A DNA stretch of 64,000 nucleotides from Pseudoalteromonas piscicida (GTDB lineage Bacteria; Pseudomonadota; Gammaproteobacteria; Enterobacterales; Alteromonadaceae): the NCBI RefSeq assembly GCF_002208135.1, contig NZ_CP021646.1, positions 1,285,501 through 1,349,500 on the forward strand, in the 5' to 3' direction. Positions 27,656 through 37,510 of this stretch are shown here, in pieces. Within the stretch, counting starts at the first letter, position 1, and the number at the start of each line of letters is the position of its first letter. A model generated the notes under the pieces. It was not told the DNA's origin and did no database searches. It worked only from the letters and a program-made list of their open reading frames with translations. The position numbers and the translations under genes were made by a program.

Positions 27656-28930
27656 ATGCAAATGAGAGTATCTAAACGTTTTAGTGCTGCTGCCGTCGCT
27701 GTAGCTTTGGTATTGTCGGGTTGTGGTGAAAGTACTTCGAGTAGCCAAGGCCCCGGAGTGAAGGATAATAACTCTGGAACGGATAACCCAACTTTACCCT
27801 CGCAATTTGATGAAGCGGCTTTGGTGAGTAACCTAGTCAATAATGTGCTTACCCCTGCAATTGAACAATTCAATGAGCTAGCCATAACGCAGCAACTTGA
27901 AGTCGCGAATTATTGTAGTGCTGAAAAGGCATTGGCTGAAAATACCGCCGCGTTAAAATTAAATGCTCAACAAAGCTGGCGCAGCGCTATGGTAGGGTGG
28001 CAGTATGTTGAATTGATGCAAATGGGTCCACTTACAGCCAATAGCAAAGAGCTTAAAAATAACATTTATGTTTGGCCTGCTACTGGCTCTTTATGTGATA
28101 TCGACTTGGATGTAGTGTATTTTGAAGATGGCGTTATTAATGGTAATGCCAGCAACCCTTACAATATCTCTGAGCGTACAGCAAACCGTAAAGGCTTAAC
28201 GGCCTTAGAGCACCTTCTGTTCAATGCCAATCTTGACCATAACTGTTCGTCTGTGAATGATGCTTTGGCACCATGGAATAGCCGCTCAACTCAGGAAAGA
28301 GCCGTTGCGCGTTGTGAGTTTGCGACGGAAGTGGCGAAAGACATTGAAGCACAGAGCAATTTACTCTTGTCTCAATGGACTGGAGAAAATGGCTATGCAG
28401 CTAAGCTTGTTAATGCAGGACAACCAGGCTCTCCGTTCGACACGCCCCACTTAGCGCTCAATGAAATATCAAAGGCGCTGTTTTACATGACCGAAGAGTT
28501 AAAAGACGGCAAAATAGCGACGCCGTTAGGCCTAGGTTTTCCGAACGCGTGTGGTTTAGAGGCTTGCTCTGAAGCGGTGGAGTCGCCAATTGCAGAACAT
28601 TCGAAAGAGAACTTACTTGCTAACATCAGAGCATTTAGAAACATCTTCACCGGTAATGGCCAAGACACAGAGAATACATTGGGTTTTGACGACTTTTTAG
28701 ATGCTGAGAATGGTAGTGATGTAAAAGAGCGCATGCTTGCAGGGCTTGCTGACGCAGAGGCCACGTTGCTTGCGATGGATGCGAGTCTCAAAGCTGAGCT
28801 TGCAGGTTCTACAGAGCAAGTAACGCAAACGCATACAGACGTTAAAAAAGTGACAGATGATTTAAAGACTGAGTTTATCGAAAAGCTCGCCCTAGAGCTT
28901 CCACAAACTTCGGCAGGTGACAATGACTAA
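27656..28930 (+). CDS. Imelysin-family (M75-like) lipoprotein
   Basis: A 424-residue lipoprotein (signal ending LVLSGCGES) with an imelysin/EfeO-like domain: W RSAMVGWQYVELMQMGPL-type helix, NIYVWPATGSLCDIDLDV, NRKGLTALEHLLFNANL, and a distal helical half (IRAFRNIFTGNGQDTENTLGFDDFLDA). Imelysins are periplasmic or surface helical proteins tied to iron uptake. The family motif GxHxxE reads GLTALE here: the His is Thr, as in other imelysin-like proteins that have lost the putative metallopeptidase/metal site. Two starts are possible (ATG 27656 or 27662). It overlaps the downstream receptor gene by eight bases, indicating co-translation. Confidence 0.85.
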   Translation: MQMRVSKRFSAAAVAVALVLSGCGESTSSSQGPGVKDNNSGTDNPTLPSQFDEAALVSNLVNNVLTPAIEQFNELAITQQLEVANYCSAEKALAENTAALKLNAQQSWRSAMVGWQYVELMQMGPLTANSKELKNNIYVWPATGSLCDIDLDVVYFEDGVINGNASNPYNISERTANRKGLTALEHLLFNANLDHNCSSVNDALAPWNSRSTQERAVARCEFATEVAKDIEAQSNLLLSQWTGENGYAAKLVNAGQPGSPFDTPHLALNEISKALFYMTEELKDGKIATPLGLGFPNACGLEACSEAVESPIAEHSKENLLANIRAFRNIFTGNGQDTENTLGFDDFLDAENGSDVKERMLAGLADAEATLLAMDASLKAELAGSTEQVTQTHTDVKKVTDDLKTEFIEKLALELPQTSAGDND

Positions 28931-31130
28931 GCGCATGAACATGAAGAGATCTTTATTAGCTGTAGCGGTAATTTTTGCGCTACCTCAAGCGCAAGCTGCG
29001 GATGACAATCAAGATATTGAGCATATATCTATTATCAGCCACCACGATAAATTGCGAAAAGAAGCCGGCTCTGCCACTTTGTTATCAGAAGCGCAGTTGG
29101 CAGAATACGAATACGATGATATTCACCGTATTCTTTCTAATGTGCCTGGCGTTAATATTCGTGAAGAGGATGGCTATGGCCTTCGACCAAATATTGGTTT
29201 TCGTGGTGTAACACCTGAGCGAAGTAAAAAAATCACCATAATGGAAGACGGTGTGCTCATTGGCCCCGCACCTTATTCAGCACCAGCCGCTTATTATTTC
29301 CCTGTTACGACTCGGATGACTGCGGTTGAGGTGTTTAAAGGACCTGCGGCTATCAAGCATGGTCCACAAACGGTTGCAGGTGCGCTTAACTTAGTGACTC
29401 GTCAAGTTCCTGAATTTACAGAAGGCGGTATCGATGTTGCGGCTGGCAGCGATGGTTACTCCAAAGCGCACGGTTACTATGGCTCAGTGGTAAATAATGT
29501 TGGTTTCTTATTCGAAGCGGTTAATCTACAAGCCGATGGCTTTAAAGAGCTTGATGGCGGTGGTGATACGGGATTTGAGAAGAACGATATCCTAGCCAAG
29601 TTTAATTATAAAATTTCACAAGGTGAGCTAAACCATACCTTTGGGTTAAAACTCAGCTACGCCGACGAGTTGTCCGATGAAACCTACCTTGGTTTAACGG
29701 ATGCAGATTTTGCTGAAAACCCGTATCGTCGATACGCAGCGTCTCAGCCTGCAGAGATGGATACCAAGCATACTCAAGTGATGTTATCCCATGTGCTTGA
29801 TGGTAAAGACTTCAACGTTACAACAAGACTGTACCGCAATGACTATGAACGAGCTTGGCTTAAGCTTAATAGTCTAGGTAGCAAAAGTGGACCATCACTG
29901 TCTAAAATCATGGCAAATCCTGAGGCTTTTGCAAATGAGTACGGCGTGATCACAGGGGTAAGGGACTCTGTTGTTGCAGGTTCAAACATCTTTTTGAATA
30001 TGGGGACTAATGACCGTGAGTATTTCTCTCAAGGTCTTCAAGTCGATGCCAATACAAGCTTTAGGCTATTTAATTTAACCCATGATATTGCTCTTGGCGT
30101 GCGTTTCCACGAAGATGAAATTGAGCGCAAACACTTTGAGCAAGCGTATGCAATGGAAGGTGGTTCACCTGTGTTGCTGGAAGGCTCAAAGCAGTTTACA
30201 TCACTGAATACTGAAAATACCAAAGCGTGGTCAGTATATCTAGAAGACAAAGTACAACTTGATGCGTTGACACTGGGCCTTGGCCTTCGTGGCGAGCTGA
30301 TGGACATGTCTTACCAAGATAATAAAGATGCCGATGTTTGGATTGATAAAACCACCCGTATTTGGCTACCTAGCCTAAGTGGTTTCTATCAGCTTTCTGA
30401 TGATGCTGGTCTTTTATTTGGTGTGCACCAAGGTTTTGTGCCTTCTTCACCACAACAAGATCCTGATATAGAGCTTGAGAAGAGTGTTAACTACGAATTT
30501 GGTGGGCGCTTCAATGATGGTGTGACTCAGTTTGAGATTGTGAGCTTTTTCAACGATTATGAAAATCTGAATGAAAGTTGTGGTCAGTCTAACTGTGGTG
30601 TCAATGACCAACAAGACCAGCAATTCAGTGGTGGTGAAGTGGATGTTTACGGTCTCGAAATGCAGTTTGCGCAGCGTTACCCACTTAACCTGCAACTGGA
30701 TATCCCGTATAGCTTCACCTACACCTATACTAAAGGTGAGTTCCAGAATGAACGTGCTACAACGTTCGCGCAATGGGGTTACATTAAAAACGGCGATGAG
30801 CTTCCGTATTTACCGTCTCATCAAGCCACTTTTAATATTGGCCTTGCAGCAAGTGACTGGAAAGTTAATGTCGCCATCAAATACATCAGTGAGATGAACG
30901 AAGCTGCCGGCAGAAGCACTGAAGACTTTGAGCTTGTACTTGAAGGCGCGAAGGTGCCAAGCACAACGATTGTTGATGTATCCGCGAGTTACGAGCTAGG
31001 GCAGTACGGTCAAATTTATGCTAAAATCGACAACTTGTTCGACGAAGCAGAAATTGTTAGTCGCCGCCCGTATGGCGCGCGTCCGGGCAAACCAAGACAA
31101 TTTAGTTTAGGGTACAAATACCAGTTTTAA
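28923..31130 (+). CDS. FecA-like TonB-dependent outer membrane receptor
   Basis: A 735-residue TonB-dependent receptor, closest in pattern to the FecA (ferric citrate) group. After a signal peptide (KRSLLAVAVIFALPQAQA) comes the plug: HRILSNVPGVNIREEDGYGLRPNIGFRGVTPERSKKITIMEDG, then PAPYSAPAAYYFPVTTRM and VEVFKGPAAIKHGPQTVAGALNLVT. The C terminus ends with the barrel strand PRQFSLGYKYQF, terminal aromatic Phe as expected. No N-terminal FecR-signalling domain is present. I choose ATG 28923, five bases after AGG and overlapping the imelysin stop; ATGs at 28935 and 28941 are alternatives. Ferric siderophore or citrate uptake is likely; the exact ligand is not predictable. Confidence 0.92.
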   Translation: MTKRMNMKRSLLAVAVIFALPQAQAADDNQDIEHISIISHHDKLRKEAGSATLLSEAQLAEYEYDDIHRILSNVPGVNIREEDGYGLRPNIGFRGVTPERSKKITIMEDGVLIGPAPYSAPAAYYFPVTTRMTAVEVFKGPAAIKHGPQTVAGALNLVTRQVPEFTEGGIDVAAGSDGYSKAHGYYGSVVNNVGFLFEAVNLQADGFKELDGGGDTGFEKNDILAKFNYKISQGELNHTFGLKLSYADELSDETYLGLTDADFAENPYRRYAASQPAEMDTKHTQVMLSHVLDGKDFNVTTRLYRNDYERAWLKLNSLGSKSGPSLSKIMANPEAFANEYGVITGVRDSVVAGSNIFLNMGTNDREYFSQGLQVDANTSFRLFNLTHDIALGVRFHEDEIERKHFEQAYAMEGGSPVLLEGSKQFTSLNTENTKAWSVYLEDKVQLDALTLGLGLRGELMDMSYQDNKDADVWIDKTTRIWLPSLSGFYQLSDDAGLLFGVHQGFVPSSPQQDPDIELEKSVNYEFGGRFNDGVTQFEIVSFFNDYENLNESCGQSNCGVNDQQDQQFSGGEVDVYGLEMQFAQRYPLNLQLDIPYSFTYTYTKGEFQNERATTFAQWGYIKNGDELPYLPSHQATFNIGLAASDWKVNVAIKYISEMNEAAGRSTEDFELVLEGAKVPSTTIVDVSASYELGQYGQIYAKIDNLFDEAEIVSRRPYGARPGKPRQFSLGYKYQF

Positions 31131-31141
31131 TTGATTGTCTA

Positions 31142-31165
31142 TGCGGCTCTTGATTAGGAGCCGCA
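31142..31165 (+). terminator. Hairpin after the FecA-like receptor gene
   Basis: Stem TGCGGCTC / GAGCCGCA with an eight-base loop, 12 bases after the stop. It lacks a T run, so it may be Rho-dependent or only an mRNA-stabilising hairpin. Confidence 0.45.
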
Positions 31166-31234
31166 GCTTCATGGAGTCTGCCGTTAGACCTATGGAGTTG
31201 TTCCAAAAATATGTGAATTCATTATTTCTTTTTG

Positions 31235-32232
31235 ATGGAAATGACTATGTTAGAGCAATTATGGCAAAGCATAACTGAACTTCCTGGCTACTTATTTGAT
31301 GCCAATAAAAGAGTGTATTTGCCATACTTGTTTAGTGCCATTTTGATGGCTGTTCCTGTTTATATCGCCACAGAGAAAGCGCACTCTAGTAAAGGTTTCT
31401 TTAAATTCCTATTTCCCAAGCAAGTGTGGTGGTGTAAAAGCGCCAAGCTCGATTACTGCTTGTTGATCACAAATCGATTGATAAAGGCGGCGACGTTCAC
31501 ACCTATCGTGTTGACTATGGTACCCGTGGCGCTGGGGTTGTCCGCTGGGCTTGAAACGCTCTTTGGTCCAGCGTCACATCTTGAAGCGCCAGAATGGGTG
31601 GTTATTGGGCTATTTACGTTATTTTTATTTATAGTAGATGACCTCACTCGGTTCTTGTTGCACCTGATGCTGCATAAAATCCCATTCTTTTGGGAGTTTC
31701 ACAAGGTGCACCATTCAGCAAAAGTCCTGACACCCTTTACTATTTATCGCTCACATCCAGTTGAAAGCTACCTGTACGCCTGTCGCATGGCATTAACCCA
31801 AGGGATAGTGGTTGGAGTAGGATATTACGTATTTGGCAGCAGCTTGAGCATGTACGATATTCTTGGTGCGAATGCGTTTGTCTTTTTGTTTAATATCTTC
31901 GGGCGAACTTAAGACATTCACATATCTGGCTGAGTTGGGGTGATAGGGTAGAGAATTGGTTTATTAGCCCTGCACAACACCAAGTGCATCATAGTGATAA
32001 TCCTATCCATTTCGATACCAATTTAGGCTCTGCTCTAGCCATTTGGGATCGTATATATGGCTCTCTGATTAAAGCCTCGAGTGTGGGAAAAATTACTATT
32101 GGAGTTGGACAATATGATGCAGGACATGATTCACTTACCGCAATTTACTTAAAGCCATTCAAGGAGGCTTGGAAAACGTTATTACCGAAAAGGAGAAATA
32201 ACCCGCCATTTAAATCACCGCAAGGTGACTAG
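31235..32232 (+). pseudogene. Sterol desaturase/fatty acid hydroxylase family membrane protein (frameshifted)
   Basis: Integral membrane di-iron protein of the fatty acid hydroxylase superfamily. Hydrophobic helices are followed by histidine boxes HLMLH and HKVHH (about residues 145-165), then the frame ends at 31912. The lost part continues at once in another frame: NLRHSHIWLSW and PAQHQVHHSDNP, which holds the third histidine cluster, to a stop at 32232. Adding one G to the GGG at 31901-31903 gives one protein of about 332 residues. The truncated product could not bind both metals. The pattern matches the other G/C-run defects in this window, so the gene is probably intact in the organism. 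Start is uncertain (ATG 31235, 31241 or 31247). It follows the iron cluster, possibly as its last gene. Confidence 0.82.
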
Positions 32233-32287
32233 ACCTAAGTTATTCAGATCCATATCTTTGCAATTAATTGGTTTTTGTTGGTTCTAA

Positions 32288-32447
32288 TACCAATTAGTCT
32301 TAATACTTGCTCAATTTGAAGGAACAAATCTGACGCTAACTGCGTTAAAAATTTCTCATTTAGAACAACTAAATAGCAAAACTTTCGCCTAGTTATCGAC
32401 AAGATTTTCTCGCCTCAAAATAGATCACTTAATTAAGCTAATTGGTA
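32288..32447. repeat. 160-bp MITE-like repeat, copy 1
   Basis: A 160-base non-coding element bounded by TACCAATTAG and CTAATTGGTA (perfect 10-bp terminal inverted repeats, with partly matching extension TTAAT). An almost identical, same-length copy with the same orientation lies at 51562-51721 (four differences in 160). It occupies about half of the 365-base gap after the hydroxylase gene; nothing else was seen in that gap. Confidence 0.85.
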
Positions 32448-32598
32448 TAATTACGGTAACAAATTACGCTATGTATTATTACTAGTAAGGTTATTCTTTA
32501 AAATAAGCAAAAAGCTCAGGCGTGTGGTTAGAAGAGGAAAATAGGCTGACGACGGGCATTGTCAGCCTATGTGGGAGAGTAGGCTCCCTAAATCTTTA

Positions 32599-32886
32599 TT
32601 AGTGCAGCTGTGATGAAGGCTTACTGCGGAAAAAGCCTAATTCATTCAGCTTTTCAATTAGTTTTGGATCGTCCAAACGATTAGGTGTTTCTTCATCTCT
32701 TAAATAATGATCGTTTGGTACGGAATGCATATCGAGCATTTTATGAAATAGGATATTACGAATTGCCAGCGCTGTCATACCACCGTCCTGAATCGCATCC
32801 AGTCTTTCTTGGAGGTCTGAAAAAGGCGCAGCCTTGACGTCATCCACTACTGCAGAAAATTGACCATTAGATTTATTCTTAATCAT
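32599..32886 (-). CDS. Small hypothetical protein (95 residues)
   Basis: A 95-residue soluble, charged protein with no recognised domain. The central part (SDLQERLDAIQDGGMTALAIRNILFHKML) is likely helical, and the C-terminal part (NRLDDPKLIEKLNELGFF) has a short amphipathic helix. A GGGGG run lies about six bases before the ATG on the minus strand, a weak ribosome-binding site. It stands alone between the 160-bp repeat and the Kef-type gene. Coding is plausible from its codon use and ATG start, but I cannot name a family. Confidence 0.5.
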   Translation of the reverse strand: MIKNKSNGQFSAVVDDVKAAPFSDLQERLDAIQDGGMTALAIRNILFHKMLDMHSVPNDHYLRDEETPNRLDDPKLIEKLNELGFFRSKPSSQLH

Positions 32887-33162
32887 AAAACCCCCAAAGG
32901 TATAGCTTGTTCACAATCCAGTGACACGATGTTCAAAAGGCATTTGGCATCAATTTATGTTCATAAAATAGATACTTACGCCATGTCCGATGTGATCAGT
33001 TTACTCTGAAGTGAGGGCAAATTACCATCTTGGATGTAAAGCTTTGTAAATCGAATAATGAGCGGAATGGAATAATGAAATAGACGTCTAGATGTAACAC
33101 AATGATCTGAATATGAAAATAGTTCTCAGTACCAATTATGATACTGAGAACCAATATCTAAT

Positions 33163-34732
33163 TTAAGTAAATAATTTCTCTTTTACGTGTTCTGCAAAAC
33201 CACTACCGGCTTCGAGGTAGAAGTTATAGGTAGAATTCACGCCCATTTCTTCTAACTCTTTCTGTTGGTCAGGGTAGTTTGCAATGGCGGTAACTTGGCC
33301 GTTGTAACCCGATGCTTTGAGCTGTTCTAGTGCGTAAATATTCTGCATATGTTTGGGCATCGCAAGCATCACCATTTCTACTTCAGAGTGATTTACACGT
33401 TGCCAAAAGTCAGGGTCGGTCGCGTCAGCTGTCAATACTCTGCGTCCCCGGGAAACATGTTTTTCAACCACTTCAGGCTTAATATCTACACCAGCAACGG
33501 TATCAGGGAAGCTGGCTTGTATCGTTTCATAAGCACCCGTTCCAATTCTTCCCATGCCAAATATTACGATTTTAGTATTTGTAAGGTTTACGGGTAGCTC
33601 TTCTTCTAAACGGTCTTGACTCTCAAATTTTAATAACCAAGGCTCGAACTTGACGTAAACCTCGTTCGAGCGTTTGTTTAACGGAGACGCAATCACAAAC
33701 GTAATAGAAACAGCAATGGCAACTACAGCTAACCAGTCAGGAGCAACTGCACCGGAAGCAGATGCTACGGCACAGACAATAAGACCAAACTCGCTATAGT
33801 TGGTTAGTGTAAATGCGCTCAATAGTGATGTACGAGCACGCAATTTGAACATGTTGGTGAAGACATAATACAGTGAGACTTTAATCGGGAGAACAATTAC
33901 TAATAGAATCGCGATTAAAAGTGCATCTAGCGTAATTGTGGCATTTAACCCGATATTTAAGAAAAACCCAACCAGCAAGATGTCTTTTACATTCAGCAGT
34001 GATTTTGATAACTCGCCCGCTTTTTTATGTGGGGCGAAAATCATACCCATGATCAGCGCACCTAAATCCCCTTGAGACCCGCAAATTCAAAGGCATGATA
34101 ACCTGCGACTAACGCAAAAAAGAAGCCAAAAAGAGGAAGTAACTCACCATGTTTTGAACGGCTCAATACCCAAAACATAACTGGACGTACAAGTGGTAAC
34201 ACAATAAGCAGCGCAAGTGCCCAAATATTGGGTACTTTGCCAGTGCTAACGGCGAGAAAGATAACCGCAAAGATATCTTGCATAACCAAAATACCGATTG
34301 AGATTTTACCGTGAAGACTTGCCATTTCACCGCGCTCTTCTAGCACCTTTACCGCAAAAACGGTACTGGAAAAGCTAAATGCGAAACCAACCAATAAAGC
34401 GCTTTGCCAATCTAGGTCGGTAAATAAAGGTAGGCTCATCGCCCTAGCATCAGCAACAGGCTAGCGAAAAACGCCGTACTGGTAATGATGTGCATACTCG
34501 CTGGTGCCCAAACCTGAGGTTTAATTAGGTTACCGACGCGTAATTTTAAACCTATGCTGAAAAGCAGCAGTGTTACACCAAGATCTGCTAGTTGGGTAAG
34601 TAAGTCAGTGGTTTTATGGCCAAGTAGGTTTAAGACGAAGCCCGCCATCAAAAAACCAATCAAAGGTGGAAGCTTTAATTGATAAACAGAAAATCCGCAT
34701 GCAAATGCGACAGCAAAATAGAGCAGTTCCAT
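33163..34732 (-). pseudogene. Kef-type cation:proton antiporter with C-terminal TrkA-N domain (two frameshifts)
   Basis: A CPA2-family monovalent cation:proton antiporter similar to KefB/KefC/YbaL. The membrane part starts LLYFAVAFACGFSVYQLKLPPLIGFLMAGF and the C-terminal cytoplasmic RCK domain has the NAD-binding sequence IVIFGMGRIGTGAYE, Asp in VAGVDIKPE, and GRRVLTADATDPDFW. The gene is broken into three frames. Adding one C (one G in the coding strand) to the run at 34442-34444 joins LLLMLG to AMSLPLF, and adding one to the run at 34068-34071 joins FAGLKG to DLGALIMGMIFAP. The repaired product is about 523 residues, a normal length. Both breaks are in G/C runs, so a sequence error is likely. 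Confidence 0.85.
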
Positions 34733-34863
34733 AACTTTAAATTTTTATCCAAGATATGAGCAGTGTACCAAAACCTCCTGATATATAAATTATAAATTTT
34801 CGCTGACAAGTTGGAAAAAATATGGTTATGATGCAGGTAAGGACATACCGGACAGGAGACGTA

Positions 34864-35607
34864 ATGTTTAAGAAGATCCTAGCATCTGTCGGTATCGGTG
34901 CGGCAAAAGTAGATACTGTATTGGAAACAGAACATTTGCACCCGGGACAGAAATTTCAAGCGCAAATTATAGTAAAAGGTGGTGATGTTAGCCAAGAGGT
35001 AACAGGTTTAGAACTTGCGCTAATGACAAGAGTTAAAGTTGAAGGGGAAGACGGCGAATATTTTAGTAATCATGTTATTGACCGTTGGCGTGTAGGCAAT
35101 AGCTTCACGATAGGCCCTGACGAAGAAAAAGTTATTCCTTTTGAAGCTCGACTTCATTCAGAAACACCAATCACAGAAATCAATGCGGGGTTCAACCGTT
35201 GCCATGTTTGGATTGAAACTGGCTTAGACATTGATTTAGCAATCGATCCATCGGACAAAGACGCTTTACACATTTATCCAAATGAAGCAGTGAAAGCGTG
35301 TATGACAGCGATGGAGCGTTTAGGCTTCCATTTAGTGAAAGCAGATGTAGAAAAGGGCTATTTACGGGCTTCTGAGTTTCAGTCTGTTTCTGGTTGCTAC
35401 CAAGAACTTGAATACCGACCAAACTCGCGTTCACTATTTGGATTACAAGAAGTTGAGCTCTCGTTCGTACCTGAAGCGCATCGAACCCATGTACTCATAG
35501 AGTTGGACAGAGCGTTTCGAGGGGACGGTTATGTCGATCTAACGATTGAACACGATCACGTAAATATTTCTCAATTATGCGATCAGTTGGAGCGGCTGTT
35601 CTCATAA
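34864..35607 (+). CDS. Spo0M-like (SpoOM) protein
   Basis: A 247-residue cytoplasmic protein of the sporulation-control Spo0M family, an arrestin-like beta-sandwich widely found in non-sporulating bacteria. Family sequence is visible from the N terminus (MFKKILASVGIGAAKVDTVLETEHLHPGQ) and through GDVSQEVTGLELALMTRVKVEGED and the polar tail of the first domain (NHVIDRWRVGNSFTIGPDEEKVIPFE). I place the start at 34864, with CAGGAGAC immediately upstream; a longer frame from 34822 adds 14 residues that do not fit the family. The role in non-sporulators is unknown. A strong terminator follows. Confidence 0.88.
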   Translation: MFKKILASVGIGAAKVDTVLETEHLHPGQKFQAQIIVKGGDVSQEVTGLELALMTRVKVEGEDGEYFSNHVIDRWRVGNSFTIGPDEEKVIPFEARLHSETPITEINAGFNRCHVWIETGLDIDLAIDPSDKDALHIYPNEAVKACMTAMERLGFHLVKADVEKGYLRASEFQSVSGCYQELEYRPNSRSLFGLQEVELSFVPEAHRTHVLIELDRAFRGDGYVDLTIEHDHVNISQLCDQLERLFS

Positions 35608-35623
35608 TCACTTGATTTAATCC

Positions 35624-35653
35624 AAAACGCCCAGCTTTGTCTGGGCGTTTTTG
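35624..35653 (+). terminator. Rho-independent terminator after the Spo0M-like gene
   Basis: Perfect stem AAAACGCCCAG / CTGGGCGTTTT with a six-base loop, then more T (TTGTTT). Confidence 0.9.
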
Positions 35654-35680
35654 TTTCAAACATAAATGACAGAGAGAAAA

Positions 35681-36127
35681 ATGAATTGGCAACTTAAAAG
35701 TTATGATGCGCTTACAAAAGATGAGCTGTTTGAAATTTTAAAGTTAAGGGTAGATGTATTCGTTGTGGAACAGGTATGTCCCTATCCGGAAATTGATGAT
35801 ATCGATAGAGCGCCTGAAACTAGACATCTGTTCTTGGTGAAAGGCGAGAAAGTTTTGGCTTATGCTCGTTGTTATAGAAAATCCGCAACTACCGCATCCA
35901 TCGGCCGTGTTATTGTTTCGTCAATGCAGCGAGGGCAGGGCGTTGCACACGACCTTATGCATCGTGCGATTTCTTGCTGTGAAACGGATATTGCCCATGA
36001 AGCTTTAGTTATTTCTGCGCAGTGTTATTTAGACAAGTTTTATACGGGGCTCGGTTTTGTGAAGCAAGGTGGGGAATACCTAGAAGATGGGATCCCCCAT
36101 CAGGATATGTTATTTGTGAAAAAGTAA
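35681..36127 (+). CDS. ElaA-like GNAT N-acetyltransferase
   Basis: A 148-residue GNAT protein of the ElaA type. The N-terminal sequence MNWQLKSYDALTKDELFEILKLRVDVFVVEQVCPYPEIDDID is typical of ElaA, and the acetyl-CoA-binding motif A is IGRVIVSSMQRGQGVAHDLM, followed by ISAQCYLDKFYTGLGFV. The substrate is unknown. I place the start at ATG 35681, where the family begins with MNWQ; an in-frame ATG at 35666 adds five residues. It converges on the sodium-dependent transporter with a shared terminator between them. Confidence 0.88.
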   Translation: MNWQLKSYDALTKDELFEILKLRVDVFVVEQVCPYPEIDDIDRAPETRHLFLVKGEKVLAYARCYRKSATTASIGRVIVSSMQRGQGVAHDLMHRAISCCETDIAHEALVISAQCYLDKFYTGLGFVKQGGEYLEDGIPHQDMLFVKK

Positions 36128-36153
36128 AAGAGGCTATGCGTAGCCTCTTTTTT
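36126..36153. terminator. Bidirectional terminator between elaA-like and NSS transporter genes
   Basis: Stem AAAAGAGGCTA / TAGCCTCTTTT with loop TGCG and T runs on both strands, starting at the last base pairs of the elaA-like stop region. Confidence 0.88.
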
Positions 36154-36163
36154 ATGAGCGAAA

Positions 36164-37510
36164 TTATAGTGAATTTAAAAATACCGCAGCAATGGCGATT
36201 GGACAAACAAAGCGGATGTACCAAGGCCATACTTTCCAGAAGAAACTGCTGCCAACTTCCGGGCATCCTGATTCAATTTCTTTAAGCAATTTTGCTCTGT
36301 GCCAAATCCAACCGACAAATACACAGCACAGCATGCCAAGTAGTGGCTGACCAAACTTCGTTGTTAGGCTAACAGTAAAGCCGAACAGGGTTTCGATGTT
36401 TACCAAAATGGTGAAGCTCACTGCTGTTACCAAGGTACCGATGACCCAGGTGGCCTGTACTCTGCCCAGTGCAAAACGTTCAACAGCATAGGAGACGGGC
36501 GCTTCTAGCATCGAAATAGACGAGGTGAGTGCGGCAATACTCATCAGAGCAAAGAAAGCGAAGCTTACCAAAAGACCAATACTACCCATGCTATCAAACA
36601 ATGCTGGCAATACTTGAAACACTAAGGTGTCTTCATTTAGCAGTGAGCCGTCAGCTGCAAAAATCTCTACGCCTTGCGCTTGCGCGACATACATGGCGGG
36701 AATGATAAGTAAGCCGGCAACGAATGCGATAAAGACGTCGATTAAGGTAACCATTGCGCCAAGTGAAACTAGATTCTCTTTTTTACTAATGTATGAACCG
36801 TAAATGATCATCACGCTGGTACCAAGCGAAAGCGAGAAAAATGCTTGTCCTAGGGCATCAACGAGTAACTGTGGATTGAGAACGGAAGAAAAATCAGGAA
36901 CAAGATAAACTTTGAGTCCTTCAACAGCGCCTTCTTGCGTGAGTACGTACGCAATTAAAGAGAATAAGATACCGATAAGGGCTGGCATCAAGCGCTTGGA
37001 CCATTTTTCGATCCCGTTTTCTACGCCTTTGCTAATTATAAGTACGGTGAGTGCGATAAAGGCGGCTGTAAAGACGATATTGCGAGACATAGACTGATCA
37101 GCAAGCCAAGATTGCGCTTGAGTCATTGATGCTACTTCCGCGATGGGTTCAAGCGTTGCACTAAACATCCAGCCCGCCACTATTGCATAGAAACTTAAAA
37201 TAAGACCCGCACAAATGATACCGCCGAATCCGACAACAAAAGCAAGCTTACTTTGCCATGCTGTATTTGTGAGTTTGCGCAGTGAAGTTACCGCATTTGC
37301 TTGGCCGTGACGGCCAATAACGAGTTCAGCCATTAGTGCTGGATAGGCGAGACAAAAAGCCAAAACCAGATAAACTAAAACAAACGCAGCGCCACCATTG
37401 GATGCAGTTTGTGTTGGGAATCCCCAAATGTTTCCCAAACCTACCGCCGAACCTGCGGCGGCCATAATAAAACCAAAGCGAGAGCTGAACTCTCCTCGGA
37501 CATTGCTCAT
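36164..37510 (-). CDS. Sodium-dependent transporter, neurotransmitter:sodium symporter (NSS/SNF) family
   Basis: A 448-residue membrane protein of the LeuT fold with 11-12 hydrophobic helices. The first helix holds the diagnostic sodium/substrate-binding stretch RFGFIMAAAGSAVGLGNIWGFP, and TM6-TM8 regions read AFFSLSLGTSVMIIYGSY and FFALMSIAALTSSISMLE. Bacterial NSS proteins carry amino acids or related amines into the cell with sodium; the substrate is not clear from sequence. Monocistronic, divided from the rstA/rstB-like pair by a 221-base gap. Confidence 0.93.
   Translation of the reverse strand: MSNVRGEFSSRFGFIMAAAGSAVGLGNIWGFPTQTASNGGAAFVLVYLVLAFCLAYPALMAELVIGRHGQANAVTSLRKLTNTAWQSKLAFVVGFGGIICAGLILSFYAIVAGWMFSATLEPIAEVASMTQAQSWLADQSMSRNIVFTAAFIALTVLIISKGVENGIEKWSKRLMPALIGILFSLIAYVLTQEGAVEGLKVYLVPDFSSVLNPQLLVDALGQAFFSLSLGTSVMIIYGSYISKKENLVSLGAMVTLIDVFIAFVAGLLIIPAMYVAQAQGVEIFAADGSLLNEDTLVFQVLPALFDSMGSIGLLVSFAFFALMSIAALTSSISMLEAPVSYAVERFALGRVQATWVIGTLVTAVSFTILVNIETLFGFTVSLTTKFGQPLLGMLCCVFVGWIWHRAKLLKEIESGCPEVGSSFFWKVWPWYIRFVCPIAIAAVFLNSL

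Noticed and set aside
34864..35607. Evidence of sporulation (Spo0M-like protein)
   Set aside because: The family is widespread in non-sporulating proteobacteria, and the rest of the window is typical of Gram-negative bacteria (BamE, TonB receptors).
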